Part shown: one piece after another, positions 23,843-34,797 of the stretch
How the letters are laid out: each line of letters starts with the position of its first letter
Position numbering within the stretch: position 1 is the first letter of the stretch
Assembly (NCBI RefSeq): GCF_907164915.1
Contig: NC_061864.1
Span: 1,288,389-1,352,388, forward strand
Origin: Impatiens glandulifera
Taxonomy: Eukaryota > Streptophyta > Magnoliopsida > Ericales > Balsaminaceae
Direction of reading: 5' to 3'
Length of the DNA stretch: 64,000 nucleotides
Notes under the pieces: model-generated
What the model saw: the letters and a program-made list of their open reading frames with translations, nothing else
Databases searched by the model: none
Told to the model about the DNA's origin: nothing
Position numbers and translations under genes: made by a program

Positions 23843-26818
23843 CCTCAACTTTTCATTATCAAACCAAGTTGTTCTTAATTAATTAGTAGTATTTTTATTT
23901 TATTTTTCATTTTTCATTTTCACAGATTTTTGTCAATTCTTCTTCAAAGCCTCCTTGAGCTTTTTGCTTTAATTTATTTACATTTTTATTGTACAAACAA
24001 AATTTGTCATGTAACATGTTACTTTTTATTTATTTATTTATTTAAATTTTCTGAAACAATGGCATGTTCAAATAATGACCAAAACAAAATGGTGTTGATT
24101 AAGAAATTATTTTGTTAATTGAATACTGCCAACTAATTCACATGGGTTTTATATTTTATTGTGTCACCCATGTGATTAGACAAAAGGCCACCATCCAAAC
24201 ACGTCATAGACTGATATAATTAATTAGACTCCTAATTAAAAAGTACAATACTCATAAATGATTAAGTCTAACTGTCTTTTTCTTTTCTTTTTTCCTTTTT
24301 TTTGAAAATTTTGATTTAAGAGTAAAATAGCCCACTAACACTATTTATTCAAATAATTATATATAACCAAAAATCTAAAATAATTCAAAAAATCAAGACA
24401 TTAAAATAAAATAAAGTAAAAATAATGTAGTAGTGTAGGCATTGTAGGGTCCAAGAAATAAGAAACAGATTGGCATGTTATGTGTTTCCTGCCATGATAT
24501 TCAAGTAAGCACATGAATCCTAATCCAACCAAACGGGACACATGTGAGGAAACATGATGAAAGAGAAATCTCAATGCCACTACATTTATTATTTCATTTC
24601 TTTTTTTTAATTAAAATTAAACACCCATTTTTTTTTGTAATAAAAGAAAATTGTATATTATATCACATCTTATAAAAAAAACACTTAAACATGTTAGGGT
24701 TAAACTTACTTTGTGCCTGGATCAAGTAAACAATCAAGTGTCAAACACTTCAATTTGACTATCTATAGATTAATTTAGTATAACAATCTATGATAGATAA
24801 TGATGATTTAGTAATGGGGTTTTGGTGGGCTTGTTGTGTCTAGGAAAAGGAAAAGCACTTCTAGTTTCTTACTTCCTCCATTATTGATTCATGTGTTATT
24901 AATGATGATGATGATGATTCACTCCATGTTAAAAGAAGAAGAAGATGGCTCACATGCATCCATGTGATCTTATATGATCTCTTCTTTCACTATTCTCATT
25001 CTTCAACTCTTAATTAATAAAACACAAAATTTATCATATTTAATGAAATTGAGAAATGATTATATATTATTGTTTAATAAGTAAAACACCTACAGTGTCA
25101 AGTACCCTTTAATAAATTGTTGAGAATTTGGAATTTAAAATTGTGCATTTATGGTTAGTTTTTGGGGTGGGCAGGCCTTGTTGGTTGGAGGCAAATTGAA
25201 GTTATGTGGACTATTTTCTGATCATTTACTTTAAAAGAGTCAGACATTAATGGCCCTTCTTAGGTTAAGCTCCATAAATTGTTGGAATCTATTTCTAACC
25301 TAGTTTCAACTTCTATTCAAATATTATTTTTTTTCTATTAAATCTCATTTATTATATATATTTTCTTTTTCTCAATCTTATAATAAACTACTAGTAATAT
25401 GGTAGATTAAGTTAAAATATATTTTTCTTTTTAAGAAAACAAAAATTTCAAATTGAATTATCACTAAGTCTTAAGTTGAAAATTCACACTCATAATGTTA
25501 TCATTCTTACTAAAAATACATGAATTTTTACTTTAAAAATATCCATGATATTTCATTCCAAAAATTATTATGGTTTAAATTAAAGAAATAAAAACTTTAT
25601 CATATCCAGAAATAAAATATGAAGGAGACGGATTGTTTGTTGCTTTACATATATTTGGACGAAAATTGATGTATCTTTATGGAAATAAGGCCAGCATATA
25701 AAAACAGCCCAACATCTATTGGACAAAGTTGATAAATTACTACATTTTGAAAAAATACATCTGAAAGAAAATTAGCAAAAAAAAAAAAAAAAAAAAAGTA
25801 AATTACAACTTGAAATTCTTAATGAGAGAAACAAATGTTATTTTTTTTTTTCATTTTCTTGCAATCATTTAGTGATATTATCATATATTTATGTATGATT
25901 ATTGTCTTAACCATGTTTAACTTTTTCATCTTCTAATGAATCAAGAATATCTTAACATTTTAAATATTTTTCATATGAATGATAACAAATTATATTAAAT
26001 AAAAATATTTATTCCAATAATATAATGTAATTCAGTTTTTTGAAAGACAATTAATTCAAACGTATTAATTTTTGAACGATAGTTTGATTAATTGTAGAAA
26101 AACTCATGGTCTAAATTCAGATTCATGCTAAAAAAAATGAACATGTTTAAAAGTTGTTGAACTATTATATTTCTCAAACTTAAACACAAATAAATTAGGG
26201 TGAAGTCTTAACTCGTTTAATTTTAATTTGATTAATAAACATTTAAAAAAAAGTTTAGATTAAAATAGATACATTAACTCATTTATAATTTATTAATTTT
26301 ATTATTTTTTAAGATTTTGTGTTTTCCTAGGACTTTTTTAAAAGAATTTATAATTTGATATTATTATTATTTTTTTATCTCATTTAAATTTAAATTAAAG
26401 AGATGAATTAGAGTTCTAATTTGTTGAATTGAATCAATTAAAAACAACATTTATATGGGATTCAGGTTAATACCTTTCAACCCCTTAACTTGACAAACTA
26501 ATCTGAAAACCCGACATGAAATGCGACCCTAATTTAATGGGTCAAATTAAATTTAAAAAATAAAAAAGAAACAAAACAGAAATCGAAAAAAGTCAGAACA
26601 ATGGCAATGAAGAACAGTTTCATAAACTATGGGGGGATCTGAGACAGAGGAGGTTAAGCAAACGAAGAAGAAGAAGAAGAAGAAGAAGAAGAAGACGAGA
26701 CAATGAGTAAAATTAAAGCTTAGAAAATCAAAATGACAAGTCACAACAACGAAGAGTTTCCCATCGGATATCCTCGATCGGCAATTTCAAAGAATTTTCT
26801 GACATGTAGATTAATTAA
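23843..26818. other. A+T-rich spacer, no gene supported
   Basis: Includes the bHLH 3' UTR at the left. A (GAA)n run lies at 26664-26695. I see no coding exon, tRNA or terminal-repeat element. Confidence 0.6.
26664..26695. repeat. (GAA)n microsatellite
   Basis: About ten GAA units in the presumed 3' flank of the small membrane-protein gene. Confidence 0.9.
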
Positions 26819-27034
26819 TTAAACAGTACAGCCGAAGAAGACAAAGTAGAAACAGAACATAGACACCAATGCAACGGACTCTACCGCCGTAACAAGAGAC
26901 CACAGCACCTCATCTACAATCGAGAAGTCGAGGTCCGGCCACCACCGCGGGAGGAGGAGGTTCCGCCTCTGTAACGACGCCAAGTACGATGATGAGGCGA
27001 ATCTTCTCGGCCATTGGAAGATGGAAATCGGCAT
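26819..27034 (-). CDS. Small hypothetical membrane protein, 71 aa
   Basis: Starts at ATG 27034 (MPISIFQWPRRF) and ends ...FVFFGCTV. The N-terminus is basic and Ser/Arg-rich (FASSSYLASLQRRNLLLPRWW), followed by acidic DLDFSIVDEVLW and then one hydrophobic helix (SLVTAVESVALVSMFCFYFVFFGC). I recall short plant proteins with a similar DLDxxIVDxxLWSxxTAxESVALxSM core but cannot name the family or its role. Base composition (G+C-rich against the surrounding spacer) and the conserved-looking core support a real gene. The N-terminus could be an organelle-targeting sequence; unproven. Confidence 0.55.
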   Translation of the reverse strand: MPISIFQWPRRFASSSYLASLQRRNLLLPRWWPDLDFSIVDEVLWSLVTAVESVALVSMFCFYFVFFGCTV

Positions 27035-28147
27035 CTCGATAGAGATTTTTAACAAATGGCGATTGCGATTGCTGCTTCTTTAATTTCTCTCTTATCTAAT
27101 TTCTCATCGCCGGCTTCTATATATCTATCCAATCTCGCTGCTGGCCGCCTCTCTCTCTTGTTTACGTTCCAATTAAGAATCCCCTTCATCTTAGCCGTTA
27201 AGTACTACTACGCGGGTTTGAATCTTCCAATCTTGGCCGTTAAATATCCATTGTGGAATTAATTAAAAAGAATCTCTATCTATATAATCCAAAGAATTGG
27301 ATTCGGACGATGGAATGGAATATGCTCCATGTGACCCGGTACTATGTACGAGGATCGCCCCCACGATCCATTTCCCGACCCCTTTTAAATACTACTACCA
27401 CAAACAAACATTAATATAAATTTGTTTTAATATAAATTAAATAATTATGAATATAATATTTTTTCATACTTTGCTTAAATTTAAATCAATGTGACCTATT
27501 AATCAATCTATATAAGTCACCTAAGGTGAGTGAAACTAGTTGACCTTCTAGAACCATTCTTCTAGGCCACCTAATTACTTTAAAAAAAATAATAAAACTT
27601 ACATGTTTAAATTAGAATTTACAACATTTTAATAAATATACTAATGTATTAATTTTTTAATGTTAACAATGTTATATAACTCAATTTTAATAAAAAGACA
27701 AAAATACATATTAAATTTTTTTAATCACTTAAGATACCTAAAATGTTGGGATATGATGCAACTCAACAAAAAACTCTTTTTACTCTTTTTTTTTTTTTTT
27801 TTCTAATATAAACATACTTATTTAATAACATTACAAATTAATTTAAAAAATAAGATTAAAATAAAAAATGCTAAATTAATAATTTAAATTTCTAATGATA
27901 GCTTTTAAATATCAGTTAATGTCCCTTAAATAAAATGTACATTTTGGGAACTAATTATAACACATTGTAAACTATATGGGGAATACCTGAAAATTTGAAA
28001 AACTATAGGGACCTAAACGATAATCTTCGTGAAGCAAACGTAGCAAGAGATTTGCAGTAGGTCATGAGTTGCCATAGCCATAGTCATAGTTGATCTGAGC
28101 GCAGGTATAAACAAACCAGAGAAGAAGAAGGCAAACAAAAACGAACG
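27035..28147. other. Spacer between divergent genes (promoter region)
   Basis: 5' flanks of the small membrane-protein gene (minus) and ICP55 (plus). A+T-rich between about 27,400 and 28,020. No coding signal beyond a short frame at 27056-27262 that looks like 5'-UTR sequence. Confidence 0.55.
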
Positions 28148-31100
28148 ATGCAGAGTCTCCGACGAGCATCTTGCCGTTGGATACTATGTAAGCGGGTTCG
28201 TAATATTCTTCTTGATTTCTTTCTCTCTATTTTCGGGTTATTTTTTTACAATTCCCTAAATTAGATTGTATTTGCACTTGTTGGCGATGGCTGAGGCTTG
28301 CTTCAAACTCATTTGACCTTTAGTGTTTACCTTAAGCTCGATACTTTCATGTTTTGCAACTGAAAGCTTTCAATTACATTTGATTTCTACTTAACAAGTG
28401 ATGTTTTCTTCTCATAAATAAATGCACAGTCATCAAAAAGCAATACCCGTACATATTCTTCGAAGAATGTTGTCGACGTGGGGCAGCCAACTGCTGCTTC
28501 TCACCCTTGGGTATTTCATCTATTCCGTTTTTTTCCAGAAATTTTCAGTCTTTCTGTCATACAAAATTACCCTATATGTACATTTTTTTTTATAGTTGAT
28601 GAAGGAAGGGGAGATGACACCCGGTTTAAGTAGTGACGAGTATATTTCAAGGAGAAAGAAACTATTGGAGATTCTTCCAGAGGGAAGTTTGGCAATAGTT
28701 GCAGCATCACCAGTTAAGATGATGACCGATGTTGTGCCTTACACGTATCGACAGGAAGCCGATTATTTATATATCACTGGCTGTCAGCAACCTGGTGGTG
28801 TAGCTGTCTTGGGTCACGAGTTTGGTTTGTGCATGTTTATGCCTAAAGCAAGTCCCCATGTATGATTTCTCAACTGTCATGCTTTGCATGGCTTTTTTCT
28901 TTTCTCTGATTGTTCTGATGCTAGTTTTCAATACAGAACTCTAGTATTTCAATATGTGTATTTAATTTCTTGTTGCTGTATCTCGTTTAGGATCTTATTT
29001 GGCAAGGGCAAGTTGCTGGAGTTGGCGAAGCTTTAAATACGTTTAAAGCTGAACTATCTTATCCAATGGGAAGGTTAGAAGAGGTAAATTTATCATGCTT
29101 TCATGGCATAATGAAAAACTATCATCCTCTTACTATTCTAGGTTGTTGTGATAGCTTCTGAAGGCAATTTTTTTCTCTTGTATTCGTTGGTAGGGGACAC
29201 AATTGTAGATGAAGAGATAGTATTTGTTCTTGTTGCATCTGTTATATGACACTACACCATTAGATGAGTCAAGAATGTGCCAAAAGTATTCAAGTTACAC
29301 CTGAGTGTGTGTGTGTTGGCATAGAAAATAATGGCCGAAGTCCTAATAGATTAGAAAATGAGAGAACCGAGAGAGGAGAGGATAGACCGAAACTTCTGAT
29401 TCATTCAACATATGCCTTAATATTACAAAGTTCTACACTATTTATATCAATTTACAATCATACCATTTATTATATTTACAATCATATCCTTAACCCTACT
29501 CTATGCTTTACAACCGCCACATATTTTCCATGCCTTCATCCATTTATCTTCTATTCATCCTGAGATGCAGATTCTTTCTAAGATGATGAAACGTGCATCC
29601 ACACTGTTCCACAATTTAAATACATCCAGTCGGAGTTACATGGATTTAGAAGCCTTTCAGAAGGCTGGTCATGATGGAAGAGTAAAAGACCTTTCTGTTT
29701 ACACCCACGAAGTACGATGGATAAAATCAGAAGCAGAACTTATGCTAATGAGAGAATCAGCATCAATAGCTTGCCAGGTACTAAAGTTTGTGTATAAAAT
29801 GATATAGCTAACTTTTTCACCAATATATGTGTATATATATAGTTCATGTTCATTTCTTGTATATTGTTTTTTCATACTACTTATAAATATGTTATCTTTT
29901 CAATAGGCACTCTTACAGACCATGTTGCATTCAAAGGCATTTCCTGATGAAGGATTTCTCTCAGCTAAGTTTGAATACGAATGCAGAAAAAGAGGTGCTC
30001 AGAGAATGGCGTAAGTGTAACTTATTGGCTCTTTTTGAATATTGTGGATTGGACTTGACCATCTCTATTTCACTTGCTCCATATTCTTTATTCTTTTTTT
30101 CTTGGGTAAATTATTTTTGTATTGGAGAAATGAGATGAACAACAAAATGTATATTTCTTTGCAATGACTTGAATATTTATAAGATGTTTCCTTAATTTTC
30201 TTCACTAGATTTAACCCTGTTGTGGGTGGTGGGCCCAACGGGACTGTTATACATTATTCTCGGAATGATCAGAAAGTAAGTTTAGCATCATGAGCTGATC
30301 TTGTTTTCTATCCTCGTCCATCTCATACAATTTTTCAATTTATATTAACAGATCCGAGATGGAGATCTTGTCCTCATGGATGTTGGTTGTGAGTTGCATG
30401 GTTATGTTAGTGATCTCACTCGTACCTGGTCACCGTGTGCCCATTTCTCCCCAGTTCAGGTCCATCTCTTTGCCTTAATATGTTTTTGCATTCCACCCTT
30501 TCGCAGTTTATCCCCTTGAAAGAATGTATTTATATTTTTTTTGGATGTATAAATGTGTTTGACAATAGCAAATATGTCATCCTGATTATTCTTTTCTGAT
30601 TTTAGATTTTTTTATTAAAACCAGGGTTTATTCCCTAGAGTAAGCTAGCACGATCCCATTGCTTATGTTTATGTAATACGTTTTGGTAGTCAATTACTCA
30701 CCCATAGCGACTTATTTGGTTCTAATGCCATGAGATAATCCTTAATCAAACCTACGGTGAAACTGAGTTGCTTCACGACCCCATTTGGAAACACCTGGAT
30801 ACAAAATTTTTGGATTGAGAAACATATTTAGATGAGGTTATGTTTGGAAGCTAAACTTAGTCAGCCATATATTTAAAAATTTATTAGTTTCTCACTAGGA
30901 TATTGCGGATCTGGATACAAAAAATGAGGTGAATTTATTTTTCTACATGGGATTAAAATAGAGAATATATTTATTTCAGGAAGAACTTTACAGCCTTATT
31001 TTGGAAACAAACAAGGAATGTATCAAGCTTTGCAGGCCTGGCATAAGCATTTCGGAAATACACAACTATTCGGTATGATCACCTCATTCTTGTCTGAATA

Positions 31101-32591
31101 CTTGTACTTGGGCTGTGGGATTTTATTATGGTTTGATTCTATTCATTATACTTCGGCTGGCTGGCTGGCTTATGTAAATTTGATTCTACTTCTTTTACTA
31201 GGTACATTTTATTTAATGGTTTCTATTGAACATCATATAGGTTGATAAGATGCGGAAAGGATTGAAAGAGATCGGTGTACTGAAAAATGATAATGCTCAT
31301 AATTATCATCCAATCAATCCTACTAATATAGGTTTCTTGTATCTTCATGTTTCTTTATGTCTTAGACCAATTCAATTTGTTATCATCTGATTCGACGACA
31401 ATCTCTATGCAATCAGGCCACTACCTAGGAATGGATGTTCACGATTGCTCTACAATCAACTATAACCGTGTCCTGAAACCCGGTGCTGTAAGTGTTCTTT
31501 TTAAACTTTTTTGGTTTGAGAGTATGTATGTTCGAAAGCAACTGCTAGTTAGTTAATTTTACCATCTTCTGATGTACTGAAAAACCCTAAAACAGTAACC
31601 TAGATTGCAAGTATTATTAGAATTACCTTCAAATAACAGCCAGCGAGCAATAGAATGAGATTGAAGAGAAAATAGAATTGTAATGCTCATATACAATTAC
31701 CAGATATGAGTTAGAAGAGAAATATGAAGTAGAGAGAATGAGGAATGACCTTGAGAGAGAAACTCAATGTTTCAAATGTTATGCTAGTTGTGCCGTCAGA
31801 TGCCTCCCTCCCATTAGTAACTATTAGTGCTACATAGCCAATAAGTAATAATATGCTATTATGCTGTTACTTATTGTTAACTCATTTAAGGGTTAGTTGT
31901 TTACCTAACCCTCATATTTCTATTGTAACATCTTCTGGTTAGAAATTCTATTTGATGTGTTCACTAATCTTGTACCAAATTTACCTTGTGCAGGTTATAA
32001 CAATTGAACCAGGAGTTTATATTCCATCTAACTATGATGTACCGGAGAGGTATATAATGAGCCTATCCGGAAATGAGATTTTTTTTATGAAACATGATTC
32101 ATAATATAGTTTGTGATTTTGGGTAGCTTAAGTGACTAGTTCGATGCCCACTTAGAACGCCTTAAGTTGAATTGGGGTAGTGCTAGCTGCCTAAATTATA
32201 AAAGAAAAGAAAAGGAATAAAGTGTGATTTTTGTTGTTTCATTTTGTATATAACAAAACAAAACAAACAGAATTCGGCTTTCATTAAATATCCTTGCGAT
32301 TTGATATGTGATTTGCAGGTATCGGGGCATTGGGATAAGGATAGAGGATGAAGTACTTATTACAGAATCTGGTTATGAGGTAAATCAATCTTGTTCTGAG
32401 CATCATTTTGTATCTTTATTTTTTTTAAATTTCTTTAACATACAGTGTTGTTTTCTGGTGTGGAAAAACAGGTACTGACTGGATCAATACCTAAAGAAAT
32501 TAAGCAGATGGAATCTTTAGTTAACAATTATAGCCCATATGGAATGGAGTCCAACTTCCAGAACATCAGCAAGGCTGCATCCAGAGGATAG
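28148..32591 (+). CDS. ICP55: Intermediate cleaving peptidase 55, mitochondrial (M24 aminopeptidase P family)
   Basis: Removes a single N-terminal residue from imported mitochondrial precursors after MPP cleavage. Fourteen exons: 28148-28195, 28430-28510, 28596-28859, 28991-29083, 29571-29777, 29907-30010, 30209-30275, 30352-30459, 30980-31072, 31241-31331, 31417-31487, 31994-32049, 32319-32379, 32472-32591; 1464 nt, 487 aa, all phases consistent. N-terminal presequence [20 protein letters not shown] domain with the family block [20 protein letters not shown]; pita-bread catalytic domain with all five metal ligands: Asp298 and Asp309 ([13 protein letters not shown]), His387 (GHYLG), Glu414 (TIEPGVY) and Glu437 (RIEDEV). 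Exon 1's donor (CGG|GTTCGT) is non-ideal; a better-looking donor 9 bases earlier (T|GTAAGC) would break the frame. Similar to Arabidopsis At1g09300. Introns 4 and 11 hold probable LTR remnants. Confidence 0.92.
29298..29522 (-). mobile_element. LTR-like remnant in ICP55 intron 4
   Basis: On the minus strand a TGTGGCGGTTGTAAAGC start, a TATAAATAG box, an ATTCAG-like segment and a ...CTATGCCAACA end resemble a Ty1-copia LTR. No convincing target-site duplication was found, so boundaries are approximate. Confidence 0.35.
31570..31930. mobile_element. Probable solo LTR in ICP55 intron 11
   Basis: 361-bp segment starting TGATGTACTG and ending TTGTAACA (TG...CA), flanked by exact 5-bp repeats TCTTC (31565-31569 and 31931-31935). 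A purine-rich GAGAGAATGAG area and the absence of coding sequence fit a solo LTR left by recombination. It lies wholly inside an intron. Confidence 0.55.
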
Positions 32592-32984
32592 TTTCATTGT
32601 TCCAGATTTACCAAGACTGTATTTTTTTTATCATATGATGTTTGCAAAAATATTTTGATAATTTATATTTAGAGCAGTTGTGAATGGATATAGATTAGTC
32701 TGAAAAATTCCTTACTGCCATGTAAAATAAGTGGATGAGCAAGTAAATCTATTGATAATTCAAGTATTATTGCCATATTATCTTATCTGCCAGAAGAAGA
32801 AGAAGAAGAAGATTGAAAAATGGCAAAAAAATAAATAAAATACAAATAGTAGAACAATGAACACGTCCGCACAGGATCCCAGCTCATCTGAAACATTCAT
32901 TTTTTTTTTTGGCAAACTATTCTATCCAAATGCAATCAAGCTCAGCTTCTCAACTGCCTCTCTCGCTACCGTTCGTAACGGTAA
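32592..32984. other. Short spacer ICP55-PPD4 with overlapping uORF
   Basis: 3' UTR of ICP55, then the promoter and leader of the next gene within about 390 bases. An ATG at 32930 opens a 36-codon frame ending at 33040, overlapping the PPD4-like start in another frame. Confidence 0.6.
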
Positions 32985-34105
32985 ATGGCAACCGCGCTAA
33001 AACCTCTACCTCCTCCTCCCTACTCCGCCGCCGGCGGTAGCCTCAGGTCGGCGTCCATTCCGTCGCCGGTTAACATTGCTGCCGCCTCACAGAGTCGACG
33101 ACTCATCTCGTCCGTTACATGTAGTAGCCGGCGTCCTGTTTCCTGCGAACCACACACCGTGAGTCTATTTTTCATCTTCTGCTTGTATTTCTTCTTTGCA
33201 AAACTGTGTTAGTCTTCCTCCTCCTGCGTGTGATTATTATACTAAGATAAAGTCGTCGTAAACAGATAATGTAGACTGTATGTAATAACCTAAAATTGGT
33301 TTCTATAGATTGAATGAAATGTGATTAGCTGATTAGCTGCAATACATACAGGCTACAGATTTTGTGGTTCCGAGGAGGAATGCGATGGCAATGATCCTTG
33401 CTGGACTTGTATCCCCAAGGATTGGTCTAAACGATACTGCTCTTGCTCAACAATATTTAGTTACCTTCAGGGAACATATAGATACTTTTGATGGATACTC
33501 ATTCATGTATCCAAGTAACTGGATTCAAGTTCGTGGCGCTGGTGCTGATATATTCTTCAGGGATCCTTTCGTTCTTGATGAGAATATTTCTGTTGAGTTG
33601 TCTTCTCCATCCTCTTCCAACTACACAAGTGTTGAAGATTTAGGTTCTCCTCAAGAAGCTGGACAGAAAGTACTTAAGCAGTACTTGACAGAGTTTATGT
33701 CTACTAGACTCGGGGTTAGGCGCGAATCGAGTATTCTCACAACTTCTTCCAGAGTGGCTGATGATGGCAAGTTGTATTATCAAGTTGAGGTAACTTATCA
33801 ATTTTGTGTTTTGGTTGCTCCTATTCTTGCTCAGAAAAACCCTTGTGTTTTGAATTGGTCGAGTTTTATGTATGCAACAGGTGAATATAAAGTCATATGC
33901 AAGTAACAATGAGTTGGCAGTTATGCCTCAAGATAGAGTAGTTCGAAAGGAATGGGACAGGAGATATTTATCAGTTCTCGGAGTGGAAAACAAGCAGCTG
34001 TATGAATTGCGACTACAAACTCCAGAAAGTGTGTTTGCTGAAGAGGAAAATGATCTTCGTCGGATTATGGAGTCTTTCAGGGTGAAAAAGGTGTTGCCCG
34101 CTTGA
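32985..34105 (+). CDS. PPD4: PsbP domain-containing thylakoid lumen protein, PPD4-like
   Basis: Exons 32985-33158, 33352-33789, 33881-34105; 278 aa. The first part (MATALKPLPPPPYSAAGG...RRLISSVTCSSRRPVSC) is a Ser/Arg-rich chloroplast transit peptide. It is followed by PRRNAMAMILAGLVSPRIGLNDTALAQQ, a twin-arginine-style hydrophobic lumen signal ending in a typical AxA cleavage site. The mature part is a PsbP fold: FDGYSFMYPSNWIQVRGAGADIFF, then VEDLGSPQEAGQKVLKQYLTEFMSTRLG, DDGKLYYQVEV and a C-terminal LRRIMESFRV helix. It most resembles what I remember of the 29.8-kDa lumen protein PPD4; assignment among PPD paralogues is moderately secure. Its exact role in photosystem maintenance is unclear. 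See the uORF at 32930. Confidence 0.82.
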
Positions 34106-34797
34106 TCATTCTTGAAGAAATCGATCATGTTGTATTTTCACAATTAGTATATTTGACAATTTCATATATTTTTGTTTACATGTATGATTGATTGATTGAT
34201 ATGGTTAAATATGAATTTTGATTTTAATATATTGGTTTATGAGTATATACAGACCACCCTTGCCCTCTAAATCATGTGTATGTATTATGCATCTACAAAT
34301 TTTAATGAAATAAAAGTACAAAATATCTCAACTAAATAAAGTTTATCATTATGTACAATTTTTTTTTATTAAATAGTCACTAGCTAAAAAGGCATACAAA
34401 ATTTTTCCAATTAAACAAAAGTATTGAATCAATGCAATAACCCAACACTACTCAATCCTAAAGTTCTTTAAAATGGATATTCTTACTTTCATATTTGACA
34501 CAAACAAAAATAATAGTCAAATATTAAATAAAAACATAAAAGAGCAAGTGTTACATACTTCAACAGTTTTACATCGATTGATGTGTAAAAAAATGTACAT
34601 CCTATCATTAATATAATTCGAACACAATAATTTTTTAGAACAATGAGTTATTTGTCTATCCAGACCCAATATTGGTCGATTTTTTCAAGTTTGGGTTGCT
34701 CAACCCTAATTGTGTCGTATCTAATGAGTACAAATAAAAAGGGGGAGAAAGAGCAAATTAAAATACAAATGGAATAACAAATCTTTTGAGTTTTAAA
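34106..34797. other. Convergent 3' flanks
   Basis: Shared downstream region of the PPD4-like (plus) and AP-3 mu (minus) genes. A+T-rich, no feature seen. Confidence 0.6.

Noticed and set aside
27056..27262. 68-codon plus-strand frame
   Set aside because: Hydrophobic, no recognisable motif, lies in the presumed leader/promoter of the divergent small gene.
29264..29563. 99-codon frame inside ICP55
   Set aside because: Falls wholly in intron 4 within an LTR-like remnant.
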